DNA from: an uncultured Collinsella sp.
Lineage (GTDB): Bacteria > Actinomycetota > Coriobacteriia > Coriobacteriales > Coriobacteriaceae
Assembly: GCA_900551555.1 (NCBI GenBank)
Contig: URWC01000094.1
Span: forward strand, 1-7,317
Reading direction: 5' to 3'
DNA: 7,317 bases
In this document: positions 1 through 6,041 of the stretch, piece by piece
Layout of the letters: each line of letters begins with the position of its first letter
Position numbering within the stretch: position 1 is the first letter of the stretch
Notes under the pieces: model-generated
What the model saw: only the letters and a program-made list of their open reading frames with translations
Databases searched by the model: none
What the model was told of the DNA's origin: nothing
Made by a program: the position numbers and the translations under genes

Positions 1-6
1 TGGCTG

Positions 7-33
7 GCATCCGCAGCGGTCGGCGGCGGATGC
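7..33. repeat. Inverted repeat (8-bp perfect stem)
   Basis: GCATCCGC (7-14) is perfectly complementary to GCGGATGC (26-33) around an 11-nt loop. No T-run follows on the plus strand, so it does not look like a plus-strand intrinsic terminator. If the leftward promoter at 46-54 is real, this hairpin would lie within the first nucleotides of the leftward transcript. It could also be the end of an upstream unit cut by the window edge. Function unknown. Confidence 0.5.
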
Positions 34-45
34 GCTTGTGCTACC

Positions 46-54
46 ATTATAGCA
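46..54 (-). promoter_or_regulatory. Leftward promoter, extended -10 TGCTATAAT
   Basis: Read on the minus strand, these bases give TGCTATAAT, a perfect -10 hexamer with the TG of an extended -10 element. No good -35 lies at the usual distance (the hexamer there resembles GTAGAA or TAGAAT), which fits an extended -10 promoter that needs little -35 contact. Transcription would start near 39 and run out of the window, so a divergent gene to the left is inferred but not visible. Confidence 0.5.
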
Positions 55-87
55 AACGGCGGCGGGAAATTCTACACCATTTTTCTG

Positions 88-116
88 TTGCGAAGTTGGA
101 CAAAACAGTATATGAT
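88..116 (+). promoter_or_regulatory. Sigma-A-type promoter for the ORF at 152
   Basis: TTGCGA (88-93) and TATGAT (111-116) are separated by exactly 17 nt, a good match to the housekeeping consensus. Expected start is about 123, giving a short leader of roughly 30 nt before the ATG at 152. It is back to back with the leftward promoter at 46-54. Confidence 0.65.
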
Positions 117-151
117 AATAGAATCGCACTGTTATGTAAAGGAGGCGGCGT

Positions 152-634
152 ATGCAGGTCGTCATCACGATCGAGGGCTCCCAGGCCGATGTTTTCGAGC
201 AGGAGCCGGACGAGCTGGTGCAGTTTTCGACCGACGGGGAGTATACCTGCGTCGACGGCTGCGGGGTGCTCACCTATCCCGAGAGCGAGCTGACCGGCAT
301 GGCCGGCACGCTCACGACCATCACTTTCACGCCGTCGAGCGCCGTGCTCAAGCGCACCGGCCGCACCCTCACCGATCTTGCCGGTATCATGAAGAAGTAC
401 CCGCAGGTACTCGTCAACGTGCATTCCGACAACAAGGCTGGTCTGGACGATTGCCAGCCCATCTGGGATGCCGTCGCTGCTGCCGAGAAGGAGCTTGACG
501 GCCGCGGCCGCATTCTGGTGCGCCCGAGCGGCACCGAGCCGCTGGTCCGCGTGATGGCCGAGGCCGAGACGCACGAGCTGACCCAGCGCGTTGTCGACGA
601 CATCGTTGAGGTTGTCAAGCGCGAACTTCCCTAA
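152..634 (+). CDS. Chimeric ORF: DUF1934-like N-terminus fused to the GlmM C-terminal domain
   Basis: A 160-residue ORF with a perfect AGGAGG (140-145) six bases before the ATG and a good promoter, so the N-terminal end looks like a genuine gene start. Residues 1-~70 resemble DUF1934/YwiB-type small beta-barrel proteins: an I-x-I-x-G-x-Q opening, 'DGEYT', then 'LTYPESELTGMAGTLTT' and 'LKRTG', where that family continues with its own second half. Instead residues ~71-160 match domain 4 of phosphoglucosamine mutase: 'LTDLAGIMKKYPQVLVNV', 'AAAEKELDGRGRILVRPSGTEP' split across ~109-130, and 'LVRVMAEAET'. The phosphate-binding RPSGTEP loop is at 124-130. GlmM is normally about 445-450 residues; its phosphoserine, metal-binding and sugar-binding domains are absent, so the product cannot be an active mutase. 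It is either a real in-frame fusion left by a deletion or a misassembly at the shared R-T-G-R stretch (353-364). The remaining domain could still bind a phosphosugar, but this is speculation. Confidence 0.75.
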   Translation: MQVVITIEGSQADVFEQEPDELVQFSTDGEYTCVDGCGVLTYPESELTGMAGTLTTITFTPSSAVLKRTGRTLTDLAGIMKKYPQVLVNVHSDNKAGLDDCQPIWDAVAAAEKELDGRGRILVRPSGTEPLVRVMAEAETHELTQRVVDDIVEVVKRELP

Positions 635-647
635 TGGTCAAAAACCG

Positions 648-676
648 TTGCCAAGTGGTAAACTGTTAAGGTTATT
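648..676 (+). promoter_or_regulatory. Weak candidate promoter for the EIIA gene
   Basis: TTGCCA (648-653) is followed after 17 nt by GTTATT (671-676), a modest -35/-10 match. The -35 lies in an imperfect dyad (GTTGCCA, AG, TGGTAAAC; 647-663) that could be an operator. There is no intrinsic terminator after the preceding ORF, so read-through from the promoter at 88-116 is equally possible. Confidence 0.3.
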
Positions 677-705
677 TTGGTTGATCGGTATGTCCGAGGG
701 GGAGC

Positions 706-1203
706 ATGTTCACTAAAGTCCTAAGGTCTTTTGGTATGCGTGGTCGAGTCCTTACGCTGGATGCTCCCATCTCGGGCGATGTCATTCCGCTTTCCGAGGT
801 AAACGACCAGACGTTTGCCACCGGCCTTTTGGGCCAGGGCGTGGCGATTCAGCCCACCGGAACGCGTGTGATTGCACCGGCTGATGCCAAGGTCGAGGCC
901 ATTTTTCCCACGGGACACGCTGTTGCGCTTAACACGGTCGATGGCCTGGACGTGCTCATCCACGTTGGTTTGGACACTGTTCAGCTCGAGGGCAAGCACT
1001 TTACCGTACATGCGCAAGTGGGTGACATCGTCCATAAGGGCGATGTACTCATTGAGTTCGATCGCGAGGCAATTGCTGCCGAGGGCTACGATGTGACGGT
1101 TCCCATCTTGGTGTGCAACTCCGTTGAGTTCTCGAGCATCAAGGGCTCCGTTGGCGTGCATGTCGAAGAGATGGACCAGCTCATCGTTGCTCGCGAGCGC
1201 TAA
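706..1203 (+). CDS. PTS glucose-family EIIA protein (stand-alone)
   Basis: A cytoplasmic phosphocarrier of the sugar phosphotransferase system. It takes the phosphoryl group from HPr-His-P and passes it to the EIIB domain of a glucose-family permease. The 165-residue length is that of a free EIIA-Glc/Crr protein. The family signatures are complete: an N-terminal 'APISGDVIPLSEV' strand pair, 'GVAIQPTGTRVIAPADAKV', the second active-site histidine in 'PTGHAVAL' (His71), and the phosphorylated histidine in 'DVLIHVGLDTVQLEGKHF' (His86), then 'VGDIVHKGDVLIEFD'. The start is supported by a G-rich Shine-Dalgarno (GAGGGGGAG, ending two bases before the ATG at 706). No EIIBC gene lies in the window, so it must work with a permease encoded elsewhere. 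The neighbouring nagB suggests glucose, GlcNAc or glucosamine uptake, but the substrate cannot be read from the sequence. It could also have an EIIA-type regulatory role. Confidence 0.93.
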   Translation: MFTKVLRSFGMRGRVLTLDAPISGDVIPLSEVNDQTFATGLLGQGVAIQPTGTRVIAPADAKVEAIFPTGHAVALNTVDGLDVLIHVGLDTVQLEGKHFTVHAQVGDIVHKGDVLIEFDREAIAAEGYDVTVPILVCNSVEFSSIKGSVGVHVEEMDQLIVARER

Positions 1204-1225
1204 CAAGTGCACGTGGCCATTAGCC

Positions 1226-1231
1226 TACAAT
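1226..1231 (+). promoter_or_regulatory. Candidate -10 element (TACAAT) ahead of the nagB leader
   Basis: TACAAT is one mismatch from the -10 consensus and sits 13 nt before the first strong hairpin of the nagB leader, so a transcript starting near 1238 would begin just before that fold. No convincing -35 is present at 16-19 nt, so the call is weak. The alternative is co-transcription of nagB with the EIIA gene. Confidence 0.3.
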
Positions 1232-1243
1232 TCAAACACGTTT

Positions 1244-1449
1244 ACGGAGGGCGCCCTTGAAAGAGGACGCCCTCCGTGGCAAGATGGGAAACGTCCGAGG
1301 CTAAACAGCTTCGGGTCACCGTGGACGGGCAGGGGCCTCGACGCGGCTAGACACGAGACACATACATTACGCGACCTCGCCCTGGTGGCCGCACACGTTG
1401 GTTGCGGCCGACGCGGGCCGCGGGCAAGTGCTTGTAAGGGAGCCTTGCC
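1244..1449 (+). promoter_or_regulatory. Structured RNA leader of nagB, unclassified
   Basis: The 271 bases between the EIIA stop and the nagB ATG hold no credible gene but several strong stems. (A) ACGGAGGGCG 1244-1253 pairs with 1268-1277; after a C-A mismatch, 1255-1258 pairs with 1263-1266, capped by a GAAA tetraloop. (B) CGTCC 1292-1296 pairs with GGACG 1323-1327, enclosing GAGGC 1297-1301 with GCTTC 1308-1312. (C) GGCCGCA 1387-1393 pairs with TGCGGCC 1403-1409. (D) GGCAAG 1423-1428 pairs with CTTGCC 1444-1449, enclosing GCTT 1430-1433 with GAGC 1440-1443. An alternative pairing, CGAGGC 1296-1301 with GCCTCG 1335-1340, excludes stem B. CGACGCGG occurs twice (1339-1346, 1409-1416). No U-tract follows any stem, so control, if any, would be translational or by RNA stability. 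I do not recognise a known RNA family; the glmS ribozyme core is not seen. Confidence 0.5.
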
Positions 1450-1474
1450 TCTCTTGTACGAGAAAGGACGCGTA

Positions 1475-2203
1475 ATGAAGATCATTAAAGCTAAAGACTA
1501 CGAGGATATGAGCCGCAAGGCCGCCAATATCATCTCGGCGCAGGTTATCCTCAAGCCCGACTGTGTGCTGGGCCTTGCCACCGGCTCCACCCCGATCGGT
1601 GCCTACAAGCAGCTCGCTGCTTGGTACAAGAAGGGTGACGTCGACTTTGCCGAGGTCAGCACCTACAACCTGGACGAGTATCGCGGCCTTTCGCATGACG
1701 ATCCCCAGAGCTATCACTACTTCATGCGTGAGAACTTCTTCGATCACATCAACATTGACCTGAACAACACGCATGTGCCCGACGGTTCCAACCCCGATGC
1801 CGCCGCTGCCTGCTCTGAGTACGACAAGATCGTTGCCGCCGCCGGTTACCCGGATCTGCAGCTGCTCGGTATTGGCAACAACGGCCACATCGGCTTCAAC
1901 GAGCCCGATGACCACTTCTCCAAGGGTACGCACTGCGTCGACCTCACCGAGAGCACCATTCAGGCCAACAGCCGCCTGTTCGACAGCATCGACGATGTTC
2001 CCCGTCAGGCCTACACCATGGGTACCCAGACCATCATGTATGCCCGCATGATCCTGGTCGTCGCCAATGGCGAGGCCAAGGCTCAGGCCGTGCATGACAT
2101 GTGCTATGGTCCGGTTACGCCCGAGTGCCCGGCTTCGATTCTGCAGCTGCACACCAACTGCGTTGTCGTTGCCGACGAGGCCGCCCTTTCGCTCTGCGAG
2201 TAG
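1475..2203 (+). CDS. nagB: Glucosamine-6-phosphate deaminase
   Basis: Converts D-glucosamine 6-phosphate to fructose 6-phosphate and ammonia, the step that commits amino sugars to glycolysis; cytoplasmic. The 242-residue product equals the length of Bacillus-type NagB. Visible signatures are the phosphate-binding loop 'LATGSTPIG' (34-42), the general base Asp67 in 'NLDEYRGL' (65-72), and the active-site block 'LGIGNNGHIGFNEP' (131-144) with His138 and Glu143. The C-terminal allosteric extension of the E. coli enzyme is lacking, as in the Gram-positive, non-allosteric type. The ATG at 1475 is chosen because AGAAAGGA (1461-1468) precedes it and the protein then begins MKIIKAKDYEDM as in the family; the frame stays open upstream through the leader but that stretch is not NagB-like. 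The gene follows a long structured leader and ends in a strong terminator. Confidence 0.97.
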   Translation: MKIIKAKDYEDMSRKAANIISAQVILKPDCVLGLATGSTPIGAYKQLAAWYKKGDVDFAEVSTYNLDEYRGLSHDDPQSYHYFMRENFFDHINIDLNNTHVPDGSNPDAAAACSEYDKIVAAAGYPDLQLLGIGNNGHIGFNEPDDHFSKGTHCVDLTESTIQANSRLFDSIDDVPRQAYTMGTQTIMYARMILVVANGEAKAQAVHDMCYGPVTPECPASILQLHTNCVVVADEAALSLCE

Positions 2204-2235
2204 CGCGAATCCTGCAGCTCGACATAGCCTTGCCT

Positions 2236-2263
2236 AAGGCCTCCGCTTTGCGGGGGCCTTTTT
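2236..2263 (+). terminator. Intrinsic terminator of nagB
   Basis: An 11-bp stem (AAGGCCTCCGC 2236-2246 with GCGGGGGCCTT 2250-2260, one T-G pair), a TTT loop and a T5 tract (2259-2263). It lies 33 nt after the nagB stop and closes the left-hand plus-strand block. Confidence 0.92.
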
Positions 2264-2331
2264 GCTATCCTTTTCCGCCCACTTGACCAAAATCTTGCCG
2301 CAAGCTTGACGAATGCCGGATGCCCAACAGC

Positions 2332-2360
2332 TTGATTCATTCTATATCAGATTCTATGCA
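2332..2360 (+). promoter_or_regulatory. Candidate promoter overlapped by heptamer direct repeats
   Basis: TTGATT (2332-2337) and TATGCA (2355-2360) are 17 nt apart. ATTCTAT occurs at 2339-2345 and again at 2351-2357, a 7-nt direct repeat with a 12-nt period lying in the spacer and the -10. SARP proteins as a family bind heptamer direct repeats close to the -10 with about an 11-nt period, so this could be an autoregulatory site; that link is inference. A start near 2367 would leave a leader of about 285 nt. Confidence 0.35.
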
Positions 2361-2584
2361 AAAATGCCACTAAAAGGTCGTAGACGGTAGCGGGTGCTAG
2401 GCGAGTTGAATGACATGGCTGAACCTTGTTCATCTGCGTTACACTGCCGCTTAGATGGGACAAGCTGACAAGCTCATTTACCTGCTTAAAGACCGATTAG
2501 TCGGGGGATTAATAACAATCGGCCCTCGCTGTACAAAAACTTGCCGCTTGCGTACCAAAAGACAACCTAAAACACAAGGTCGCT

Positions 2585-2594
2585 CTATGCATAG
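2585..2594. repeat. 10-bp perfect palindrome CTATGCATAG
   Basis: A perfect self-complementary decamer about 60 nt upstream of the regulator start. It may be a dimer-binding operator or chance; no second copy was seen in the window. Confidence 0.3.
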
Positions 2595-2602
2595 CGCGGC
2601 TT

Positions 2603-2631
2603 GTATGGTCTTGCGGCTACAGTGTCCATAC
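2603..2631. repeat. Inverted repeat GTATGG-N17-CCATAC
   Basis: Six-base perfect arms at 2603-2608 and 2626-2631, ending 10 nt before the GAGGAG ribosome site (2641-2646) of the regulator. It could act as an operator half-site pair or as an RNA hairpin close to the ribosome site. Function not established. Confidence 0.3.
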
Positions 2632-2651
2632 GGTCGAGTTGAGGAGCGGGC

Positions 2652-5651
2652 ATGGTAAACGATTTGGGCGGTATAGACGAGCTCGAGCTGATGCCGTTGG
2701 GCGGAGGCTATATGGTGCGACGCGAACGCTTGATGAATGAGCTTATCGCCAAGGGCCGAAAGGCCGGCATCGTGGTTCTTTATGCGCCCGACGGGTTTGG
2801 GAAGACCTCGGTGCTGCTGCAGTACACCCATGAGGTAAAATGCGACCCGACGCGAGGCCCCGTGCGGATTATCGAGGCCGATCGCGCCACTGGGCGCGAG
2901 GTGTTTATGCAGCTCGAGGTGGTTACCGAAGAACTCAAAGACAAACCGCACTCCCTTATCGCGATTGATAATGTGCCAAACCTCGATCAGCGCGATACCG
3001 AAGACCTCATCGACAGGATTCGCGGCCTGCGCGCTATGGGGGTAGGGGTCTTTATCTCCTGCCGTCCTTCAAATCGTCAGCTGATTCATGGGCTGGGCGA
3101 TTCGGTTAAGATCAATGCGCAGATGCTCAAGGTGCATGCCTATGAGTATTCAGCGTGGGCATCGGCGTTTTCGATCAGCACATCGCTCGACTTTTATCAG
3201 CTCACGCAGGGCGTGCCCGAGCTCGTTTCGGCATTGCAGACGGGTCTGTATGGCCAAGGCGACGTAGCCGGCCTGCTCGAAAACGAGATTGTCAACGTAT
3301 ATGGCGCGGCACTTGCCGATCTGGCTTCGCTCGACAATAATGCGCTGTTTTGCGTGGCATGCCTCATGGTTTTGATGGGCGAGGGCAATATCGCAGAACT
3401 CGAAGCTTGTGGGGTGAGGCTGTCGATGGTCGACCAGTCCTACTTTGTACGTGACTACCCGATCTTTGGCTTGGATCCCGCCGAGCGGAGTTTTACGTGT
3501 CTGGGCACGGAGGATAACGGACGCTTGCGCTTGCGTAAGTTGGTGGCCGAGGTTCGCCCCGAACTTGTTCCGAGGGCGGCCCGGATTTTGCTTAAGGCGG
3601 GCCGATGCGATGCGGCGATGGGCCTGGCGGACGCCTTTTTGGACCGTGAAGCGGTCCTTGAACTTGCTGGGCAGTATGGGGTCGATCTGGCTCTGACGGG
3701 GCACGGGGCCGATATCTGCCGAGCGGCGCTGGGCACGATCGATGCCGACGATCCGGCTCCAGAGCCAACGCCTGCCGAAGCGCTTGGCGTATATCTGGCA
3801 GCGGTCAGCGTATCCAATACAAAGCTCGCTCGCTATATGGCATCGGCCGTCGAACGCGGGGGCGAACGGGCGGCCTGCGAAATAGACCCTGTTTCATGGA
3901 GGGTGGCCCAGACGCTGACGGCTGTTTGCTATGGGGACAACGGGCTTGGGCTTCCTACGAACCTGGCCGTGCCAGAAATAGAGACGTCCCATACCGCACT
4001 CGATATGTTGTCTGCGCATATCGAGGTCAAACGCTGTCTGACCGAGCGGGGAAATGACGGCGGCGTTCTACAACAGCTCAAAACGAGCAAGGCCTACGAC
4101 TGCGAGCTCGACATCGCGGGGATTGTTATACGGGCCGATAGCATGCTGGTGGAGCTCTTTGACGGGTCGTTTGCGGGAACCGACGAGCGCGACGACGAGA
4201 TGACGGTGGTGCGGGAGGCGCTCGACGTACGTGGGCTTAAGGCGATGGCTATCTGGGTGCGCATGGTGTTGGCGGCACGGCGGCTCCTTTCCGGCTTGCC
4301 GGTAACCGACGACGCGGCGTTCAACGAGCTCGATCGTTTTGCCGTGCGCATGCGCGACAACCAGATTCAGCTGTTTGGGCTGTTGCTAGAAGGCTGGCAG
4401 TCGCTGGCAGAGGGACGGCCGGTTAATGCAAAGTTCCGTGCGGTCCAAGTGCTCAAACTTGCCGAGGAGTCGATTGCGTACATGCGCGATAACGCATTGC
4501 TGCTGGAGCGCGCGGCATATCTGCGTAACACCTCGATGGTTTCGGTGCGCGAGGAAGCGGAGTTGCTCGATATAAGCCAGACGCAGGTTGGTGGAGCGGA
4601 GGCCTGGATGGTGGCGCTGCATTTGGCCTGTGCGGGCCGAGACAGCGATCTTGCGGCCTGGATGTCCATGAATCGTGCGGGGATTCTAGAGCCATCGTAT
4701 CGGCTCTTTGCGCGCCTTGCCATGCATTGTCTGGGCGAGCCGGCGGGCAGGATACGCAAGAAGCTTCCCGTGCGCGAGCTGTCGCGGTACTCGCTGCGCG
4801 ACGATTTGGAAGGAGAGGGCGAGCGCCTGTTCCAGGCCGGCGAGGTTGAAGCCGTTGATACCATCGACCATATCGAGATTCGCATGTTTGGTGCGTTTCG
4901 CGCCGAGCGCGATGGGTTTCCCATCACGGACAAAATGTGGCGTCGCAAGAAGGCGGCGACGCTTGCCGAGCGGCTTGCGCTGGGCATGGATGCGCTCGTC
5001 GATCGTGAGACGCTGGCCATGGAGCTGTGGCCCCATGCCGAGTTTAATAGCGCCCGCAACAACCTGTACTCGACGATATCGCGCTTGCGGTCGGCTTTGG
5101 GACCGACGCCGGATGGCAAGTCGTGTGTGCTCATCCAAAATGAATGCATCGGACTCAACGGCGACTACGTCAAGACCGATGTACGGCTGTTTGACCAGAT
5201 AAGCCGCGAGGTTTTGGGAAATCGCACGGGTGCGTGCGGGCCCCATTTAGTTGAGCTGTGCCTTAAGATTGAGCAGCTTTATGCCGGACCGCTGTATGTT
5301 CCCAATGGCTGTAATCCCACCTACTTTTTACGTATGCGACGCATTATGCAGTCAAAGTACATCGATTGCATGATTAAGGGAGCAAATGCCGCTCTAGAAG
5401 AAAACGATCTGCAGTCGGCGATTTGGCTGGCGGAGTCGGGGCTTCGACAGGAAACGGCGCGTGAGGATATGGTGCGCTGCGCCATGCGCGTCTACAGTGC
5501 GGCGGGGCGGCGGCGCGATATCGTCGAGCTGTACAGCGGGCATATGCACCACCTGAGGGAGCAGGTCAATGGCGTGCCCGAGCCCGAGACGCGGCGTCTA
5601 TACGAGCGCTTGGTGGAGGGGCGGCTCAATCGCGTGCTGGTCGAGCGATAA
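2652..5651 (+). CDS. Large ATPase-SARP transcriptional regulator (MalT-like NTPase N-terminus, BTAD C-terminus)
   Basis: A 999-residue, probably cytoplasmic, signal-responsive transcription regulator. The N-terminus is a STAND/MalT-like nucleotide-binding domain: Walker A 'LYAPDGFGKTSVL' with Lys51-Thr52, Walker B 'SLIAIDNVP' (101-109, Asp106), and 'VFISCRPSNR' (133-142), where such ATPases carry the sensor arginine. Residues ~200-735 are a long, mostly helical region rich in Leu/Ala with no signature I can name, likely a winged helix plus helical repeats for sensing or oligomerisation. From ~741 follows a SARP module: an OmpR-type winged helix ('IEIRMFGAFRAERDG', 'WRRKKAATLAERLA' at 763-776, 'LAMELWP' at 788-794, recognition-helix region 'ARNNLYSTISRLRSALG' at 801-817), then a BTAD-type helical domain to the C-terminus (about 840-990). 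The start is fixed by GAGGAG at 2641-2646. No transmembrane segment or signal peptide is seen. The effector module is at the C-terminus, opposite to AfsR. Signal and targets are unknown; no obvious target operon adjoins it. Confidence 0.85.
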   Translation: MVNDLGGIDELELMPLGGGYMVRRERLMNELIAKGRKAGIVVLYAPDGFGKTSVLLQYTHEVKCDPTRGPVRIIEADRATGREVFMQLEVVTEELKDKPHSLIAIDNVPNLDQRDTEDLIDRIRGLRAMGVGVFISCRPSNRQLIHGLGDSVKINAQMLKVHAYEYSAWASAFSISTSLDFYQLTQGVPELVSALQTGLYGQGDVAGLLENEIVNVYGAALADLASLDNNALFCVACLMVLMGEGNIAELEACGVRLSMVDQSYFVRDYPIFGLDPAERSFTCLGTEDNGRLRLRKLVAEVRPELVPRAARILLKAGRCDAAMGLADAFLDREAVLELAGQYGVDLALTGHGADICRAALGTIDADDPAPEPTPAEALGVYLAAVSVSNTKLARYMASAVERGGERAACEIDPVSWRVAQTLTAVCYGDNGLGLPTNLAVPEIETSHTALDMLSAHIEVKRCLTERGNDGGVLQQLKTSKAYDCELDIAGIVIRADSMLVELFDGSFAGTDERDDEMTVVREALDVRGLKAMAIWVRMVLAARRLLSGLPVTDDAAFNELDRFAVRMRDNQIQLFGLLLEGWQSLAEGRPVNAKFRAVQVLKLAEESIAYMRDNALLLERAAYLRNTSMVSVREEAELLDISQTQVGGAEAWMVALHLACAGRDSDLAAWMSMNRAGILEPSYRLFARLAMHCLGEPAGRIRKKLPVRELSRYSLRDDLEGEGERLFQAGEVEAVDTIDHIEIRMFGAFRAERDGFPITDKMWRRKKAATLAERLALGMDALVDRETLAMELWPHAEFNSARNNLYSTISRLRSALGPTPDGKSCVLIQNECIGLNGDYVKTDVRLFDQISREVLGNRTGACGPHLVELCLKIEQLYAGPLYVPNGCNPTYFLRMRRIMQSKYIDCMIKGANAALEENDLQSAIWLAESGLRQETAREDMVRCAMRVYSAAGRRRDIVELYSGHMHHLREQVNGVPEPETRRLYERLVEGRLNRVLVER

Positions 5652-5683
5652 AAAACGGGCGCCCAAAGTACTTGGGCACCCGT
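5650..5683 (-). terminator. Intrinsic terminator of yhbY at the convergent junction
   Basis: ACGGGCGCCCAA (5655-5666) pairs with TTGGGCACCCGT (5672-5683) with one mismatch around a 5-nt loop. Read on the minus strand the stem is followed by T6 (plus 5650-5655), so it terminates the yhbY transcript. The plus strand after the stem has no T-run, so for the regulator gene it is at best a weak terminator. The U-tract overlaps the regulator's TAA stop codon. Confidence 0.85.
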
Positions 5684-5720
5684 AAGCTTGCTATGTGTTG
5701 GCTCGCCGGATCATTGGCTC

Positions 5721-6020
5721 TTAGACGAGCTTGATCTTCTCGATGTCCTTGCGCGAGGACTCGCGATACAGCGAGAACTTGCGGCCGATGACCTGGACGA
5801 CCTCGGCGTGGCAGCGCTCAGCGAGCTCTTCGGCGGCCTCGCGGGCGGAAAGGCTGGAGCCATCGAGCACGGAGCACTTAACGAGCTCGTGCTTCTCCAG
5901 GTAGGCGACCGTCTGCTCGACGGTGCCCTCGTTGACGTCGGACTTGCCGATGATGATGGCGGGGTTGAGGTGATGGGCCATGCTGCGAAGCTGCTTGACC
6001 TGTGCTCCTGTCAGTGCCAT
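5721..6020 (-). CDS. yhbY: YhbY-family CRM-domain RNA-binding protein
   Basis: A small (99-residue) single-domain protein of the CRM/YhbY family, which associates with precursors of the large ribosomal subunit and is thought to help its assembly. The whole family domain is present: an N-terminal 'LTGAQVKQLRSMAHHLNP' helix (3-20), the basic loop region 'AIIIGKSDVNEG' (21-32, the family's I-G-K/S motif), 'KHELVKCSVL' (43-52) and the closing strand 'VVQVIGRKFSLYRES' (74-88). Length fits the family (about 95-105). The ATG at 6020 is chosen because the protein then begins at the usual family position; the upstream Shine-Dalgarno is weak (GAAAGCGAG). It is downstream of and co-directional with the methyltransferase, separated by 158 nt, and ends in its own terminator at 5650-5683. 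Confidence 0.94.
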   Translation of the reverse strand: MALTGAQVKQLRSMAHHLNPAIIIGKSDVNEGTVEQTVAYLEKHELVKCSVLDGSSLSAREAAEELAERCHAEVVQVIGRKFSLYRESSRKDIEKIKLV

Positions 6021-6041
6021 GGGTTCTCGCTTTCTATGTAT

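Larger units (their letters stand above)
2264..2651 (+). other. 388-nt intergenic region before the SARP-type regulator
   Basis: No credible gene is seen here. The only forward ORF (2455-2658) has no family resemblance or good ribosome site and runs into the regulator start. Base composition is visibly less GC-rich than the flanking genes in the first half. The region contains a candidate promoter with heptamer repeats (2332-2360), an imperfect fold CCGATT 2493-2498 with AATCGG 2517-2522, a 10-bp palindrome (2585-2594) and an inverted repeat (2603-2631) just before the ribosome site. It is long for a simple promoter region and may hold a regulated leader or operator cluster for the downstream regulator. 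Confidence 0.5.

Noticed and set aside
1244..1449. nagB leader as glmS ribozyme, RNase P RNA or tmRNA
   Set aside because: The conserved glmS core, the RNase P P4 segments (GAGGAAAGUCC, ACAGAA) and tmRNA ends are not seen.
1124..1474. Upstream extension of the nagB reading frame
   Set aside because: The frame is open but covers the leader stems and gives Arg/Ala-rich sequence unlike NagB; the ATG at 1475 has a ribosome site and the family start.
1367..2152. 261-codon open frame on the minus strand
   Set aside because: It lies opposite nagB and its leader; the sequence is low-complexity Val/Gly/Ala with no family features, typical of an antisense shadow of a GC-rich gene.
4367..5158. 263-codon minus-strand frame (and 4686-5246)
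   Set aside because: Both lie entirely opposite the SARP regulator, are Ser/Arg/Ala-rich with no recognisable motif, and mirror codon bias of the real gene.
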